A stretch of 64,000 bases of DNA from VRUE01 sp963730315. Its GTDB lineage: Bacteria; Actinomycetota; Thermoleophilia; Solirubrobacterales; 70-9. Made by a program: the position numbers and the translations under genes. Positions 33,831-43,239 of this stretch are shown here, in pieces. How positions within the stretch are numbered: the first letter of the stretch is position 1; each line of letters opens with the position of its first letter. The stretch lies in the NCBI GenBank assembly GCA_963730315.1, contig CAVSRD010000012.1, forward strand, positions 313,384 through 377,383. The letters are read 5' to 3'. The notes under the pieces were generated by a model. The model was not told the origin of the DNA, did no database searches, and saw nothing but the letters and a program-made list of their open reading frames with translations.

Positions 33831-34862
33831 TCAGGCTCCCGTCGCGTCCCGCTTACGCCGCCAGGCCGCGAGCCGCGAGCGGATGCCGAACCTCCCCAGC
33901 TGACGCCTCGCCTCACGGGCGATCGCGGCCTGGGCGGCGGCGCGGCGACGGTCGGCGCGCCCGATGGGACCGCCGCGAAGCCTCAGGGGCAGCTCGTGCG
34001 ACTCCAGCCGCACGGCGACGTCGGGTCCGAGCAGCAGGCGGCTGACTAGGCGGGAGTAGACGTTGGCCGCGGTTGCCTCGAGCCAGGGCTTTCCCATGGT
34101 GTGGTGGAGGAGGAACGGTTCGGCGCCGTCCGCAAAGCGGCAGACCAGGCTCGCCTCGTCGACGAGCTCGAGCCCCTTGAAGGGCGGGTGCGGCGCCAGG
34201 CGATGCTCGAGGATTACTAGCTCGTCGTCCTCGAGCTCGGCCGCCAGAACGGCGTTGAGCACATCCTGGTCGACGAAGTAGAAGGGATCGTCGAGGTTCG
34301 CCGACTGGACAAACGTGCGGCGGAAATACCGAGACGGGCGCGTGCCGTCGCCAGACGGCTCCGTCCCGATTGCACCCTGACCGCTCATCCACGGGTCGTA
34401 GATGCGAGCCCCGATGGCGGCCGGTATTACGAGCTGGCCGGCGTTCACGTATGGTCGCCTGCGCAGCTCGCCAAGCGAGAGCGCGGCGCGCCATGCCGGG
34501 AAGAACCTGTCGTCGTTCGGGGGGTCGTTCATCACCGCCACCAGCCGACCCCGCCGTGCGTCCTCGACCAGCGCGGCGAGAGAGCGGGTGACGATGATGT
34601 CCGCATCGAGGACGATCGCGATTGCGGCGGGTTCGAGGACCGGGCCGTACGGGGCGAGGAAGCCTGGCGGGACGCCCTCCGGCCCAGGGACCAAGCGCAC
34701 GTGCGGCGCGAGCCGCCCCCGCTGCTCCTCGGTCAGGCCGCCGTCGAGAAGGACCATCGGCTCCTCGTGGCCGACAAGGCGAAGCGAGTTCAAGAGAGCG
34801 ACCACACCCGGAAAATGTGCGCTGTTAGCAGCTGAGTAGAACGCCGTCTGCGTGATTGCCAT
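33831..34862 (-). CDS. Glycosyltransferase, GT8-like (GT-A fold)
   Basis: A 343-residue cytoplasmic enzyme. The start FYSAANSAHFPGVVALLNSLRLVG and the DxD-type metal motif IAIVLDADIIV near residue 88 are GT-A features. YVNAGQLVIPA near 140, the VDQDVLNAVLA segment and the late LLHHTMGKPWL match GT8-like transferases (the HxxGxxKPW motif). It reads in the same direction as the flippase gene, 40 bases away. The C-terminal 60 residues are Arg-rich and probably peripheral to the membrane. The donor is unknown. Confidence 0.78.
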   Translation of the reverse strand: MAITQTAFYSAANSAHFPGVVALLNSLRLVGHEEPMVLLDGGLTEEQRGRLAPHVRLVPGPEGVPPGFLAPYGPVLEPAAIAIVLDADIIVTRSLAALVEDARRGRLVAVMNDPPNDDRFFPAWRAALSLGELRRRPYVNAGQLVIPAAIGARIYDPWMSGQGAIGTEPSGDGTRPSRYFRRTFVQSANLDDPFYFVDQDVLNAVLAAELEDDELVILEHRLAPHPPFKGLELVDEASLVCRFADGAEPFLLHHTMGKPWLEATAANVYSRLVSRLLLGPDVAVRLESHELPLRLRGGPIGRADRRRAAAQAAIAREARRQLGRFGIRSRLAAWRRKRDATGA

Positions 34863-35022
34863 ATTGCAAAGTCAGAGAGTGAGGCCGGTCCCTGCTGAGC
34901 GTGGTCGTCCAGCATGCTATAAGGACCGCTTCTTTAGACTCGGGGTGCCGACTAGCATTGCCCACCCAGCGGATGTGCCGCTCGGGGCACAGTCTCGAAC
35001 CTAACTCAGAGAGGAGCATCGC
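34863..35022. other. Divergent promoter region, GT8-like gene and NAD-dependent epimerase
   Basis: 160 bp, visibly richer in A+T than the surrounding genes, between divergent starts. TATAAG at about 34918-34923 and TTTAGACT at about 34933-34940 are candidate -10 sequences, but neither has a convincing -35. The epimerase side carries GAGAGGAG about 6 bases before GTG 35023, so that transcript has a leader. Confidence 0.35.
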
Positions 35023-35967
35023 GTGATTGCGCTGGTCACCGGCGCTGCAGGGTTCATTGGCTCACACCTGTGCGACCTGTTGCTGGCCGAGGGCGATCGG
35101 GTCCGTGGAGTCGACTGCTTTACGGACTACTACCCGCGCGAGCGCAAGCTGGCCAATATCGCGGGGCTCACGGCGACTGAGGGCTTCGAACTGATCGAAG
35201 CCGACCTCGCCGATGCTCCGCTAACCGACCTGCTCGCAGATGTGGATGTCGTCTATCACCTCGCTGCGCAGCCCGGGGTGAGGGCCTCGTGGGGCAACGA
35301 ATTCGAGCTGTACGCACGCAACAACGTGCTCGCCACCCAGCGCCTGCTGGAGGCGTGCCGCGAACAGCGCCCCGCCAAGCTGCTCTTCGCCTCGAGCTCC
35401 TCGATCTACGGCGATGCGCACTCCTACCCGACCGCCGAGATCACGACGCCACAGCCGGTCTCCCCGTACGGTGTGACGAAGCTCGCCGCCGAGCACCTCT
35501 GCGGCGTCTATCGGACGAACTTCGGCCTGGCGACGGCAGCCCTCCGTCTGTTCACGGTGTATGGGCCCCGGCAACGACCCGACATGGCGTTCGCGCGTCT
35601 GACCGAGCTCGCCGTCGCTGGCGGCACCTTCGAGCTCTACGGAGATGGCGAGCAGACCCGCGACTTCACCTATGTAGGCGACGTGGTGCGGGCGATGCGC
35701 GACGCCGCGCGCTCGCAGTGGCTCGGGGTGGCCAACATCGGCGGCGGCGTCCGTGTCTCGATGAACGAGGTCATCGAACGCCTCTCGAAGCTCTGCGGGC
35801 CGATCGACGTCGAGCGCAGGCCACCCAGCGCCGGCGACGTGCGCGACACCGGCGCTGACACGAGCATCGCGGCGGCCGGCTTCGGCTATCGCCCCCGGAC
35901 CACGCTCGAGGAGGGCCTGCGAGCGATGGTCGAATGGCAGTCCAGTCGACAGGCGGTACGCAGGTGA
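35023..35967 (+). CDS. NAD-dependent nucleotide-sugar epimerase/dehydratase
   Basis: Extended SDR of 314 residues. The cofactor motif TGAAGFIGSH is at residues 6-15, the catalytic serine in SSSSIYGD near 128, YGVTK near 153, and the RLFTVYGPRQRPDMA substrate loop near 178. The last is typical of UDP-glucuronate 4-epimerases and GDP-mannose 4,6-dehydratases. It supplies a sugar precursor for the surface polysaccharide. Its stop overlaps the GTG of the following glycosyltransferase gene. Confidence 0.86.
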   Translation: MIALVTGAAGFIGSHLCDLLLAEGDRVRGVDCFTDYYPRERKLANIAGLTATEGFELIEADLADAPLTDLLADVDVVYHLAAQPGVRASWGNEFELYARNNVLATQRLLEACREQRPAKLLFASSSSIYGDAHSYPTAEITTPQPVSPYGVTKLAAEHLCGVYRTNFGLATAALRLFTVYGPRQRPDMAFARLTELAVAGGTFELYGDGEQTRDFTYVGDVVRAMRDAARSQWLGVANIGGGVRVSMNEVIERLSKLCGPIDVERRPPSAGDVRDTGADTSIAAAGFGYRPRTTLEEGLRAMVEWQSSRQAVRR

Positions 35968-37223
35968 CCCACGAGTGGCCCGGCCCGCCCCCGCCCGTCG
36001 TCACGCTCGACGAGCTGCCCGAACCCCCGAGCGGGGGGCAGATCAAGGTTCTTCATGTGATCACCAAGTTCGTCGCCGGGGCCGGCGGCAATACCCTGCT
36101 CACCGCGCTGGGGACCGACCGCGAGCGCTACGAGGTCTGGGTGGCGGGGTCCCCGGAAGGGTCGCTCTGGGAGCGGGCCGAGGCGAACGGAGTCAGAACC
36201 GTGCGGATGAGGCGCTTGCAGGAGGTCATCGCGCCGCTTGACGATCTGATCGTGCTGGTCGAGCTTACCCGCCTGATGCGGAGCGAGCGTTTTGCGATCG
36301 TCCACACCCACTCGAGCAAGGCCGGCGTGCTCGGGCGGTTGGCAGCCTGGCTCGCCCGCACGCCGGTGGTCATCCACACGATCCACGGCTTCAGCATGCA
36401 CGACTTCATGGGACGCGGTCGGCGCTGGGCCTACCTGACGATCGAGCGGACGATCCGCCGGCTCACCGACGAGTTCATCGCGGTGGCCCCGGCGGTGGCC
36501 CGCGAGGCCGTCGAGAGCCGCCTTGCTCCGCCCGCCGGGGTGACTGTCATTCCCTCGGCGGTCGAGCTCGACCAGATCCCGACCGAGGGCGAACCGCAGC
36601 TGCGCGAGGTGCTCGGCATTCCGCCTGACGCGCCGCTCATCGGGACCGTGGGTCGGCTCGATTACCAGAAGGCACCGCTTGACTTCGTTCGCATGGCTGC
36701 CGACGTCGCTGCCGCAATGCCGCAGGCATCCTTCGCGATGGTGGGGGACGGGCCGCTGCTCGAAGACGCGCGTCGGGAGGCCGACCGGCTGGGCGTCAAC
36801 GTCGTCTTCACCGGATTTCGCCCCGACGCGGCGCGGATCGCCGCCTGCTTCGACGTCTTCGTCATCTCCTCCCTCTACGAGGGCCTGGGCCGCGCGCTGA
36901 CCGAGTCGCTCGCCTCCGGTCGGCCGGTCGTCGCAACCGCGGTGAACGGCGTCGTCGACCTGGTTGCGCACGGATCGACGGGGCTGCTCTGCGCCCCGGC
37001 CAACCCGGACGCCCTCGCTCGTTCCGTCCTATGGCTCCTCGAGCACCCTCACGAGGCCGAGCAGATGGGCAGGGCGGGAGCGGCCCGGGTGCGCGCTCTC
37101 TTCCAGCCGGACACGATGACCATGCTCGTCGAGCAAGTCTACGCGCGCTTGCTCGGCCTCCCCGCACCGGCAGCGGATAACGTCGCCGCTCCGGCGGTCG
37201 GCGACGCCGTCGGCTCCTCGTAA
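35964..37223 (+). CDS. Glycosyltransferase family 4
   Basis: GT-B transferase of 419 residues. The N-terminal half begins IKVLHVITKFVAGAGGNTLLTAL. HTHSSKAGVLGRLAAWLARTPVVIHTIHG is typical of lipid-linked-sugar GT4 enzymes. The C-terminal half has IGTVGRLDYQKAPLDFVRMAADV, FAMVGDGPLL and SSLYEGLGRALTESLASGRPVVAT, the E-x7-E donor motif. GTG 35964 overlaps the preceding TGA by 4 bases and is preferred to ATG 35934. The C-terminal ~25 residues are Ala/Pro-rich. Confidence 0.87.
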   Translation: MTHEWPGPPPPVVTLDELPEPPSGGQIKVLHVITKFVAGAGGNTLLTALGTDRERYEVWVAGSPEGSLWERAEANGVRTVRMRRLQEVIAPLDDLIVLVELTRLMRSERFAIVHTHSSKAGVLGRLAAWLARTPVVIHTIHGFSMHDFMGRGRRWAYLTIERTIRRLTDEFIAVAPAVAREAVESRLAPPAGVTVIPSAVELDQIPTEGEPQLREVLGIPPDAPLIGTVGRLDYQKAPLDFVRMAADVAAAMPQASFAMVGDGPLLEDARREADRLGVNVVFTGFRPDAARIAACFDVFVISSLYEGLGRALTESLASGRPVVATAVNGVVDLVAHGSTGLLCAPANPDALARSVLWLLEHPHEAEQMGRAGAARVRALFQPDTMTMLVEQVYARLLGLPAPAADNVAAPAVGDAVGSS

Positions 37224-37235
37224 GCCGGCCCTGCG

Positions 37236-38732
37236 TCAGTCCCAGACGGGGACGCTGGGCTTCGGCAGGTTGATCGCGTCCAGGCGCTCGTAGGCGTACG
37301 CGTAGGCACCGCCCGGTGGAAGCGAGACGCCGTTCAGCACAGTGCCGATTGGCTGCTTGCCGATGGTTTCGAGGTACTCGGCGGCTATATTCAGCTGGTC
37401 GGATTGGGTGGAGGTGGCACGAGTCACCAGAAGGACGGCGGCCGCCGTGCGGGCGATGCTGCTCGCGTCGCTGACCGGAAGGAGCGGCGGCGAGTCCATG
37501 ATCACGAGGTCCGAAAGTTTCCTGAGGGACTCCAGCAGCGTGACGAGCCGGTCGGATTCGAGCAGCTCGCTGGGGTTCGCGGGGGGCGCACCGCTCGAGA
37601 GGACAGCCAGCGGAAGGGACTGTTCGTTGTGCAGCCTCTCGGGCACTTCGTCGGCGAGCGCCTCGCTCAGGCCTGGGCCCTCGCGCAGGCCCAGCAGTTC
37701 GCTCAGCCTCGCACTGCGCATGTCACCGTCGACCAGCACGACGCGATGACCGGCCTGCGCGAAGGCAAACGCGAGGTTGGCGGCAATCAACGTCTTGCCC
37801 TCCCCGGCAACCGCGCTGGTGACGAGCAGCGAGTGGAGATCGTGCTCCATCGTCAGGACCCGCAGGTTCGTACGCAGCCGACGGTACGCTTCGGCCTCGA
37901 CCGAGCTGGAGTGCTCGACCACCACCAGGGGACGGCTGGATGCTTCCCGATCGAGCGGAATCGACCCGAGGACCGGAGCGCCTGCGACCGCCTCGATGCT
38001 CGCGTCGTCCCGAATCCTTCGATCGAACATCTCACGCACAACCGCCCCGGCGATTCCGAGCAGGAGGCCAAGCACGACGCCGACGACGATATACACCGCC
38101 TTGCCCGGGGGCTCCGGACTCGTTGGGAGTTCCGCCGGGCTGCTCACGCTGACCTTCACCGAGGCGCGCTTGTTGGACCCCGCACCCGGGCGGCTGGGGG
38201 ACCCGGTCGATTCGAGCGAGGCAACGAACTTCGGCAGCACGCGTCCTACCGAGTTGGCGATTTCTCGAGCCTCACGTGGTGAGGAATCTTCCGCGGTCAC
38301 GTTGACCAACACTGTTCCGGCAGGGACACTGGTGCTGATCGCCGACTGAACGAACTGCACACTGCGTTGGAGGTTCAGTTCGTCGATCACCGCTTCGGCC
38401 AGCGCCGGGCTCGAGACGAGCCGCGCGTAGGATTCGGCTCGTGCCTGAGACGCCAAACCGCCTTGGTACACTTCCGACGGTGTGAGGTTTCGCGGCGTAA
38501 CCGGGGTCGAGACGAATAGCTGAGTGTGTGCCGCATACACATCTTTGCGCGTCCATCCGTATGCCGCGGCGGCCCCGGTACAGATAAGTACCGTCATAAG
38601 GATCAGTACCCAGTGGGCACGGACTATCTGTACGTATCGCTTGGCTTCCAATCTGCTTTCCTGCCGGTTCGGGGATTGAGAACCGACCAGGATAGACGAT
38701 GGCTCAGGCGGTCTACCGGACGAGTCGAACAT
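37236..38732 (-). CDS. Polysaccharide co-polymerase / BY-kinase (Wzz-CpsD fusion)
   Basis: A 498-residue membrane protein controlling chain length. The Wzz domain has two transmembrane helices (HWVLILMTVLICTGAAAAYGW near residue 41 and AVYIVVGVVLGLLLGIAGAVV near 215). It is fused to a cytoplasmic kinase domain: Walker A SAVAGEGKTLIAANLA, Walker A' VVLVDGDMRSARL, Walker B DLVIMDSPP. The C-terminal tyrosine tail is short (AYAYAYERLD), weaker than the usual Tyr cluster. The ATG at 38732 is chosen because it follows the methyltransferase stop by one base. Confidence 0.86.
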   Translation of the reverse strand: MFDSSGRPPEPSSILVGSQSPNRQESRLEAKRYVQIVRAHWVLILMTVLICTGAAAAYGWTRKDVYAAHTQLFVSTPVTPRNLTPSEVYQGGLASQARAESYARLVSSPALAEAVIDELNLQRSVQFVQSAISTSVPAGTVLVNVTAEDSSPREAREIANSVGRVLPKFVASLESTGSPSRPGAGSNKRASVKVSVSSPAELPTSPEPPGKAVYIVVGVVLGLLLGIAGAVVREMFDRRIRDDASIEAVAGAPVLGSIPLDREASSRPLVVVEHSSSVEAEAYRRLRTNLRVLTMEHDLHSLLVTSAVAGEGKTLIAANLAFAFAQAGHRVVLVDGDMRSARLSELLGLREGPGLSEALADEVPERLHNEQSLPLAVLSSGAPPANPSELLESDRLVTLLESLRKLSDLVIMDSPPLLPVSDASSIARTAAAVLLVTRATSTQSDQLNIAAEYLETIGKQPIGTVLNGVSLPPGGAYAYAYERLDAINLPKPSVPVWD

Positions 38733-38733
38733 C

Positions 38734-39708
38734 TCAGACCCCCTTCGGGGTCGCTTGCTGGGCGCCCCTGTAGTAGGCGACAATCTCCCGTGGCGAGAGC
38801 TGCCGCTCGGAGCGGCGACCGAGGAAGTAATAGGCCGATGCGTCGTCCATTGCGTACATGGTAGGAACCAGCCGGTCCAGATAGCGCATCCAGAGGAACA
38901 GGCCGCGCGCCAGCTTTCCCGCCAGCTCGGAGCGGAGCAGGCCGCGGATGAGGTGATCGACGCTCGCCAGCAGCTGCGATCCGGGTCCGGCTACGGGGCC
39001 GGCCGAAATCTCCTCGAACTTCCGGAAGAGGAAGCGGTGGCCGCTGCTGGTGAAGCGGGTGAAGTCGTAGGCGCCGGCATGGACCGGCTGCAGGAACGGT
39101 GTCTCAGCGTAGACGAGGCCCTCCGGCCGCAGGACACGGTGGATCTCCGCGACGACCCGGTCGGGCTCGAGGACATGCTCGAGGACTGCCTGGACCAGGA
39201 CTGCATCAACGCTCCCGGAGGCAAGGGGGATGTCGTGCGCGTCGGCGATGAACTGCACCTGCGGCGAGCCATAGATGTCGAAGGCCGCAACGCGCGCGCG
39301 ATTCCCGGCGTAGAGGGCCTCGACGCCGTTGCCGATCGTCCCCCCGCCCACGACGAGGACGAAGGGCTGGGCGTCGCGGAACATGTCCAGGAGCGCCTCC
39401 ACGTTGCGGGCGGCCACCTCGTTGCGTGGCTTCCACCAGGACCGCAGACGAGCAGCGATGCGGTCGGTGGGGAGGCGGCGCCGTCGGCCCGAGCCATCAG
39501 CGAGCGCCGGCAGCTGTGCGCGGTCGAGAACGCTGTGGTCGAAGTCGACGAGGGCCGGCCACCTTGCGGCCAAGGGGAAGGCGGCCGGAGCGGCGAGGGC
39601 ACAGGACTCCGAGCTGCAGCGAAAGCCCCCGCCGTCCTCGGTCAGCGGCGACCGGCAGCGCGGGCAAGCGAGCACGGGCACGACTTCGGCGAGGTTCATC
39701 AAGCCCAT
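38734..39708 (-). CDS. SAM-dependent methyltransferase with N-terminal zinc ribbon
   Basis: About 324 residues. An N-terminal CPRCRSPL...FRCSSESC zinc-ribbon (Trm112-like) segment is followed by a class I methyltransferase core. This has the glycine-rich loop LVVGGGTIGNG, AAFDIYGSPQVQFIADAHDIPLASGSVDAVLVQAVLEHVLEP (motifs II-IV) and a C-terminal extension with FLWMRYLDRLVPTMYAMDDASAYYFLGRRS. It is probably a sugar or lipid-linked-glycan methyltransferase of the locus. ATG 39708 with TAGGCT 9 bases upstream is preferred; GTG 39714 is possible. Confidence 0.78.
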   Translation of the reverse strand: MGLMNLAEVVPVLACPRCRSPLTEDGGGFRCSSESCALAAPAAFPLAARWPALVDFDHSVLDRAQLPALADGSGRRRRLPTDRIAARLRSWWKPRNEVAARNVEALLDMFRDAQPFVLVVGGGTIGNGVEALYAGNRARVAAFDIYGSPQVQFIADAHDIPLASGSVDAVLVQAVLEHVLEPDRVVAEIHRVLRPEGLVYAETPFLQPVHAGAYDFTRFTSSGHRFLFRKFEEISAGPVAGPGSQLLASVDHLIRGLLRSELAGKLARGLFLWMRYLDRLVPTMYAMDDASAYYFLGRRSERQLSPREIVAYYRGAQQATPKGV

Positions 39709-39717
39709 CGGCACACC

Positions 39718-39723
39718 AGCCTA
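39718..39723 (-). promoter_or_regulatory. Predicted -10 of the methyltransferase/BY-kinase unit
   Basis: TAGGCT on the minus strand, 9 bases before ATG 39708. It suggests that the methyltransferase and co-polymerase genes have their own start site within the locus. Confidence 0.4.
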
Positions 39724-39737
39724 ATCGGCAGCCAGAG

Positions 39738-40667
39738 CTAATTCCTGAACAACGGATCGCCGAGCAGCATCCTGTAGGCGCGGGCCGTCGCCACGGCATC
39801 CGGCCAGCTGCGCTGCGCCAGGGCCCGCGCGAGACGGGCCGGCAGCTCGACCGAGAGCGTAAGCGCCACCAACAAGCACGCCTGCCATCGAGGCCAATGC
39901 GATCGGGCATAGATCTGCCTGCTGCGCAACGAGTGATAGAGGCGCAGGTCCCGAACCTGGTCCGAGCTCACATTCCCGACATGGAACGCCCTTGCCTCCT
40001 TGAGGAAATACGACCGGAAGCCAAGCTGCCGGGACCGTATGGCGAAGTCGACGTCCTCGAAGTAGATGAAGTAGCGGGTGTCGAAGCCGGCCAGCCTGGT
40101 GAAGAGCTCGCGTCGCACCAGGTAGAAGGCGCCGATCACCTGGTCGACGTAGCCGCTCTCCCGGGTCTCCGCCGGGCTCAGGTGATGGCTCGGGAACGCC
40201 TGCGGCAGCAGCCGGTCGAGGCCGGACATCTTGCCTAGCGTCACTCGCACGGTGGGAAACCTCTCGCAGGAGATCGCCGGGCCGCCATCGGGGTTGAGAA
40301 TCTGCACGCCGCAGATTCCAACTCCGGCCGAACGCTCCCCGTCCATGAAGGCGCCGACTACCGAGAGCGTGTCCTCGCAGAGTCGGGTATCGGGGTTGAG
40401 GAACACCAGGTAGTCCGCCTCGCTCCCGGCGGCGCCCTGGTTGCAGGCCGCCGCAAAGCCAACGTTGGTCGTGTTGCGGATCACCTCGAGGGGCAGGTCG
40501 AGACCCTTCAGCCCGTCAGCGGACCCATCCGAGGAGGCGTTGTCGACGACAGTCACGCGAGCAAGGCCTACGTCGTTTCGGTTGGCGGCCACGACCGTGC
40601 CCAGACACTCCCGGAGGTAGCTGCCCGTGTTCCAGTTGACGATGACGATGTGGATCAACCCGGTCAC
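39738..40667 (-). CDS. Glycosyltransferase family 2
   Basis: GT-A rhamnosyltransferase-like enzyme of 309 residues. It begins IHIVIVNWNTGSYLRECL and contains VTVVDNASSDGS, NTTNVGFAAACNQGA, the metal-binding YLVFLNPDTRL near residue 98, and a late FDTRYFIYFEDVDFAIRSRQLGF catalytic ED-x-D segment. A C-terminal hydrophobic patch may attach it to the membrane. GTG 40667 overlaps the upstream stop by 4 bases. It probably adds rhamnose or a related deoxysugar to the repeat unit (family inference). Confidence 0.86.
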   Translation of the reverse strand: MTGLIHIVIVNWNTGSYLRECLGTVVAANRNDVGLARVTVVDNASSDGSADGLKGLDLPLEVIRNTTNVGFAAACNQGAAGSEADYLVFLNPDTRLCEDTLSVVGAFMDGERSAGVGICGVQILNPDGGPAISCERFPTVRVTLGKMSGLDRLLPQAFPSHHLSPAETRESGYVDQVIGAFYLVRRELFTRLAGFDTRYFIYFEDVDFAIRSRQLGFRSYFLKEARAFHVGNVSSDQVRDLRLYHSLRSRQIYARSHWPRWQACLLVALTLSVELPARLARALAQRSWPDAVATARAYRMLLGDPLFRN

Positions 40668-41704
40668 TCGCGCAACCCCACCGCCGCTCGCCACGTGGGC
40701 AGCCACGCGTCGAACGAGTAACGTCGGCGGACGACCTCACGCGCCCCACGGCCGAGCTTCGCCCGCTCCTCGACCGGCGCCTCGAGCAGACCGGCGATCG
40801 CATCGACCCACTCTCCAGTGGTGGCGGGCGCCGGCATGCCGAGCTGGAGGAGCAGCGCGCGGTTTATCCCAACCGGGCTGGCGACGACGGGTACGCCGGC
40901 AGCGGCGTACTGGAGGATTTTGTAGCCGCACTTGCCGCGCGTGTAGGGATCATCCGGCAGCGGTGCGAGTCCGACGTCAATCCCGGCGAGCAGCGCATAC
41001 TGCCTCGCCTCGGACCAGGGGACGCGGTCGATCAGCGCCTCCAGCTCCCCGAGCCTGGGCTCGCCGGTGCCGATCAGAGTAAGGCGAGCGCCGCTTCGCC
41101 GGTGAACCTCCGAGAGCGCGGGAGCGACGAGACGCAGATAGGCCTCGTTGTCGGCCGAGCCTATCCAGCCTAGCCGGGGCGGATCCGCCACCGCGTAGTC
41201 GAGCTTCTCCGCGTACCGCTCCGGTGCGACGCAACTAGGGATGACGACGACGTCGTCGTTGTGCTGTGCCGCCCACTCGGCGAGTGTCGGGTTGCCCGCA
41301 ATCACGCGATCGGAGTTCTCGACCGCGATCACAGCCTTTGCCGCCTTGGGGGCCAGGCGGCGCAGCCGTCCGCCGTCTCCCCAGTCCGTGTGGAGCGCGT
41401 CGTCGAAGTCGTAGACGGCGAAGCCGGCGCGCTCGACCAAGCGTCGCTCGAGCCCGCCGCGGCTGATGGGGGAAGCCTCGCGATGCAGCAGGAGGCGTTC
41501 GGGCTGCGCCGCCGCGATGCGGCGCAGCCGCACCTCCGCAGCCAGCACGGCCGCCGGGCGCCTTGCGAGCTCGAGTGGCCTGGCGTTGCAGTGCGAGACA
41601 TAGCTGCTGACGGTTCGCGGCTCTTCGATGCGATCGAGCCACTCGAAGACGCGCACACGCGAACTCGGCCCACTTCGCCCGTACGGGGTGACGGCGTAGA
41701 TCAC
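40664..41704 (-). CDS. Glycosyltransferase, GT4-like
   Basis: A 346-residue GT-B enzyme. The start is YAVTPYGRSGPSSRVRVFEWLDRI. ERLLLHREASPISRGGLERRLVERAGFAVYDFDDALHTD near residue 80 is a hallmark of this GT4 subgroup. Next come DRVIAGNPTLAEWAAQHNDDVVVIPSCV and the donor region GLAPLPDDPYTRGKCGYKILQYAAAGVPVVASPVG. GTG 41704 overlaps the polymerase stop by 4 bases. The 88 extra codons upstream in the same frame lie inside the polymerase gene and are rejected. Confidence 0.83.
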   Translation of the reverse strand: MIYAVTPYGRSGPSSRVRVFEWLDRIEEPRTVSSYVSHCNARPLELARRPAAVLAAEVRLRRIAAAQPERLLLHREASPISRGGLERRLVERAGFAVYDFDDALHTDWGDGGRLRRLAPKAAKAVIAVENSDRVIAGNPTLAEWAAQHNDDVVVIPSCVAPERYAEKLDYAVADPPRLGWIGSADNEAYLRLVAPALSEVHRRSGARLTLIGTGEPRLGELEALIDRVPWSEARQYALLAGIDVGLAPLPDDPYTRGKCGYKILQYAAAGVPVVASPVGINRALLLQLGMPAPATTGEWVDAIAGLLEAPVEERAKLGRGAREVVRRRYSFDAWLPTWRAAVGLRE

Positions 41705-43173
41705 GAATCGGCGAGCCTGCTGGTGACGGCACTCGCTTCTGCCGAACGCATCGCGGCCACCACGAGCCCGACGCCTAAGTAGAAAAGCACGCGCAGCACC
41801 GTCCCCTCGAAGCTCGACTCGAACACGAACAGGACGAGTTGAACGATCAGCGTGTATGCGATAACCCCCGCCAGGAGGTTCGAGCGGCGCGCGAGAGCGA
41901 AGGCCACAAGCCCACACAGCGACAGACCGACCACTATTCCCAGCGGAATGCCGTAATACACCACCTGCTCGAGAAATGCGTTGTGAACGTCTTCCTTGGC
42001 GACGTTGGTTTCCTCGACATGTTTGCGCGCCGCGACTGTTGCGATCAGTGCGTTGAGTTCATTCTGCTCTTGTTCCGGCTGAGCCGGCTTGACCCCGCCG
42101 CCGTAGCCGAGCATCGGGCGGCGCCCGATCTCGCCGAGGGCTTCGGACGCCAACTTGGACCTTTCCTCGACGTTGGTGAGCGTGAGTCGCGCCGCAAAGT
42201 ACTCCTGCGTGGCCGGGTTGACCGTATAGAGCACAGCGAAGCCGATCAAGGCAAACGTCACTGCCGCGAGGATCCTGCTCCACAGGCCAGACCCGCCGCC
42301 CGCGCGGCGGCGCGAGGCGGCGACGGGCGCGTAGAGGATCCCGGCCAGCAGCAGAGCGAGAAGCGCGCCCCGGGACTGGGTCATGGCTATCGCGGCCAGG
42401 GTTATGAAAGCAGCCACTATCAGGCGGCGATCTCTGCGGTGATGCCCCCAAAAGAACAGCAGTGGCGCCAGCATGGCGAGGACCGTGGCGAGATTGTTCG
42501 ATCGTCCGAGAATCGGGTGCGAGAGTCGGGTGTAATAGGAGATGTAGTCGCCGGAGCTTTGGGACAGGCCCACCTGCTGCGGTTCGAATCCGGGCACGTG
42601 CAGGAGCAGCAGCACGCCGGGGATGATGAGCAGGTATGCGTACCGCTTGACGAAGCTCATTATCCGGTCCGTTGACATGCCCGACAGTTCGCGCACGACG
42701 AACAGATAGGCGATCAGCCCCTCCACGTAGACAAGAACCGCGCGTAGCGTTTCCGCGCGGTCTTCCGACCACACGAGGGAGGCAGCGGCGACGAAGAACG
42801 GAACGCAGAGAAGCGCGAACAGCGGCAGGTAGCCGAGGTCTATCGGTCGGCTGGCCAGGTCGAGGAACAGCGTCACGGCTGCCACGATCAGAAGCAGGTC
42901 GAGGATCGAGATCGAGTGGATAAGCGGAATGCTCGTCGGAATGCGGTAGGGCATGGCCGCCGCGATCAGGACGAGCATCAGGAAGATCCGCGGCGACGTC
43001 GCCTTCGTCGAGCCGTGTTCCGCCGCCGACGCGATGCGCAGCGGTCGCCTGAAGGCAGGCCCTGCACCCGGGCCGGCGACGGCTACGTTGCCTTGGCTCG
43101 CTGTCATCTCGAGGCTGTCGATCGTTGGAGTGGCGGCTCGCGGCCGACCGCGGCGCTTAAGGAACTCGCGCAC
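41701..43173 (-). CDS. O-antigen polymerase/ligase-like membrane protein
   Basis: About 490 residues with 10-12 transmembrane helices and a large periplasmic-type loop (Wzy_C/RfaL family). The family-typical segment is AIAMTQSRGALLALLLAGILY near residue 270, followed by RRPMLGYGGGVKPAQ and EDVHNAFLEQVVYYGIPLG, whose HNxFLE carries the conserved histidine. It probably polymerises or ligates the exported repeat units. GTG 43173 gives an 80-residue disordered N-terminus; ATG 43107 is an alternative start. It is coupled to the two downstream glycosyltransferase genes by 4-base overlaps. Confidence 0.83.
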   Translation of the reverse strand: MREFLKRRGRPRAATPTIDSLEMTASQGNVAVAGPGAGPAFRRPLRIASAAEHGSTKATSPRIFLMLVLIAAAMPYRIPTSIPLIHSISILDLLLIVAAVTLFLDLASRPIDLGYLPLFALLCVPFFVAAASLVWSEDRAETLRAVLVYVEGLIAYLFVVRELSGMSTDRIMSFVKRYAYLLIIPGVLLLLHVPGFEPQQVGLSQSSGDYISYYTRLSHPILGRSNNLATVLAMLAPLLFFWGHHRRDRRLIVAAFITLAAIAMTQSRGALLALLLAGILYAPVAASRRRAGGGSGLWSRILAAVTFALIGFAVLYTVNPATQEYFAARLTLTNVEERSKLASEALGEIGRRPMLGYGGGVKPAQPEQEQNELNALIATVAARKHVEETNVAKEDVHNAFLEQVVYYGIPLGIVVGLSLCGLVAFALARRSNLLAGVIAYTLIVQLVLFVFESSFEGTVLRVLFYLGVGLVVAAMRSAEASAVTSRLADS

Positions 43174-43239
43174 CTCGCCCGCGCCGATCCGGCTTGCAGA
43201 GCTTAGGGTACGGCATGGAAGGCCGTTTCCCGGGAGCGC

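Noticed and set aside
42581..42591. tRNA T-loop-like GGTTCGAATCC
   Set aside because: It encodes PGFEPQQ in the O-antigen polymerase gene, with no acceptor or anticodon stem around it.
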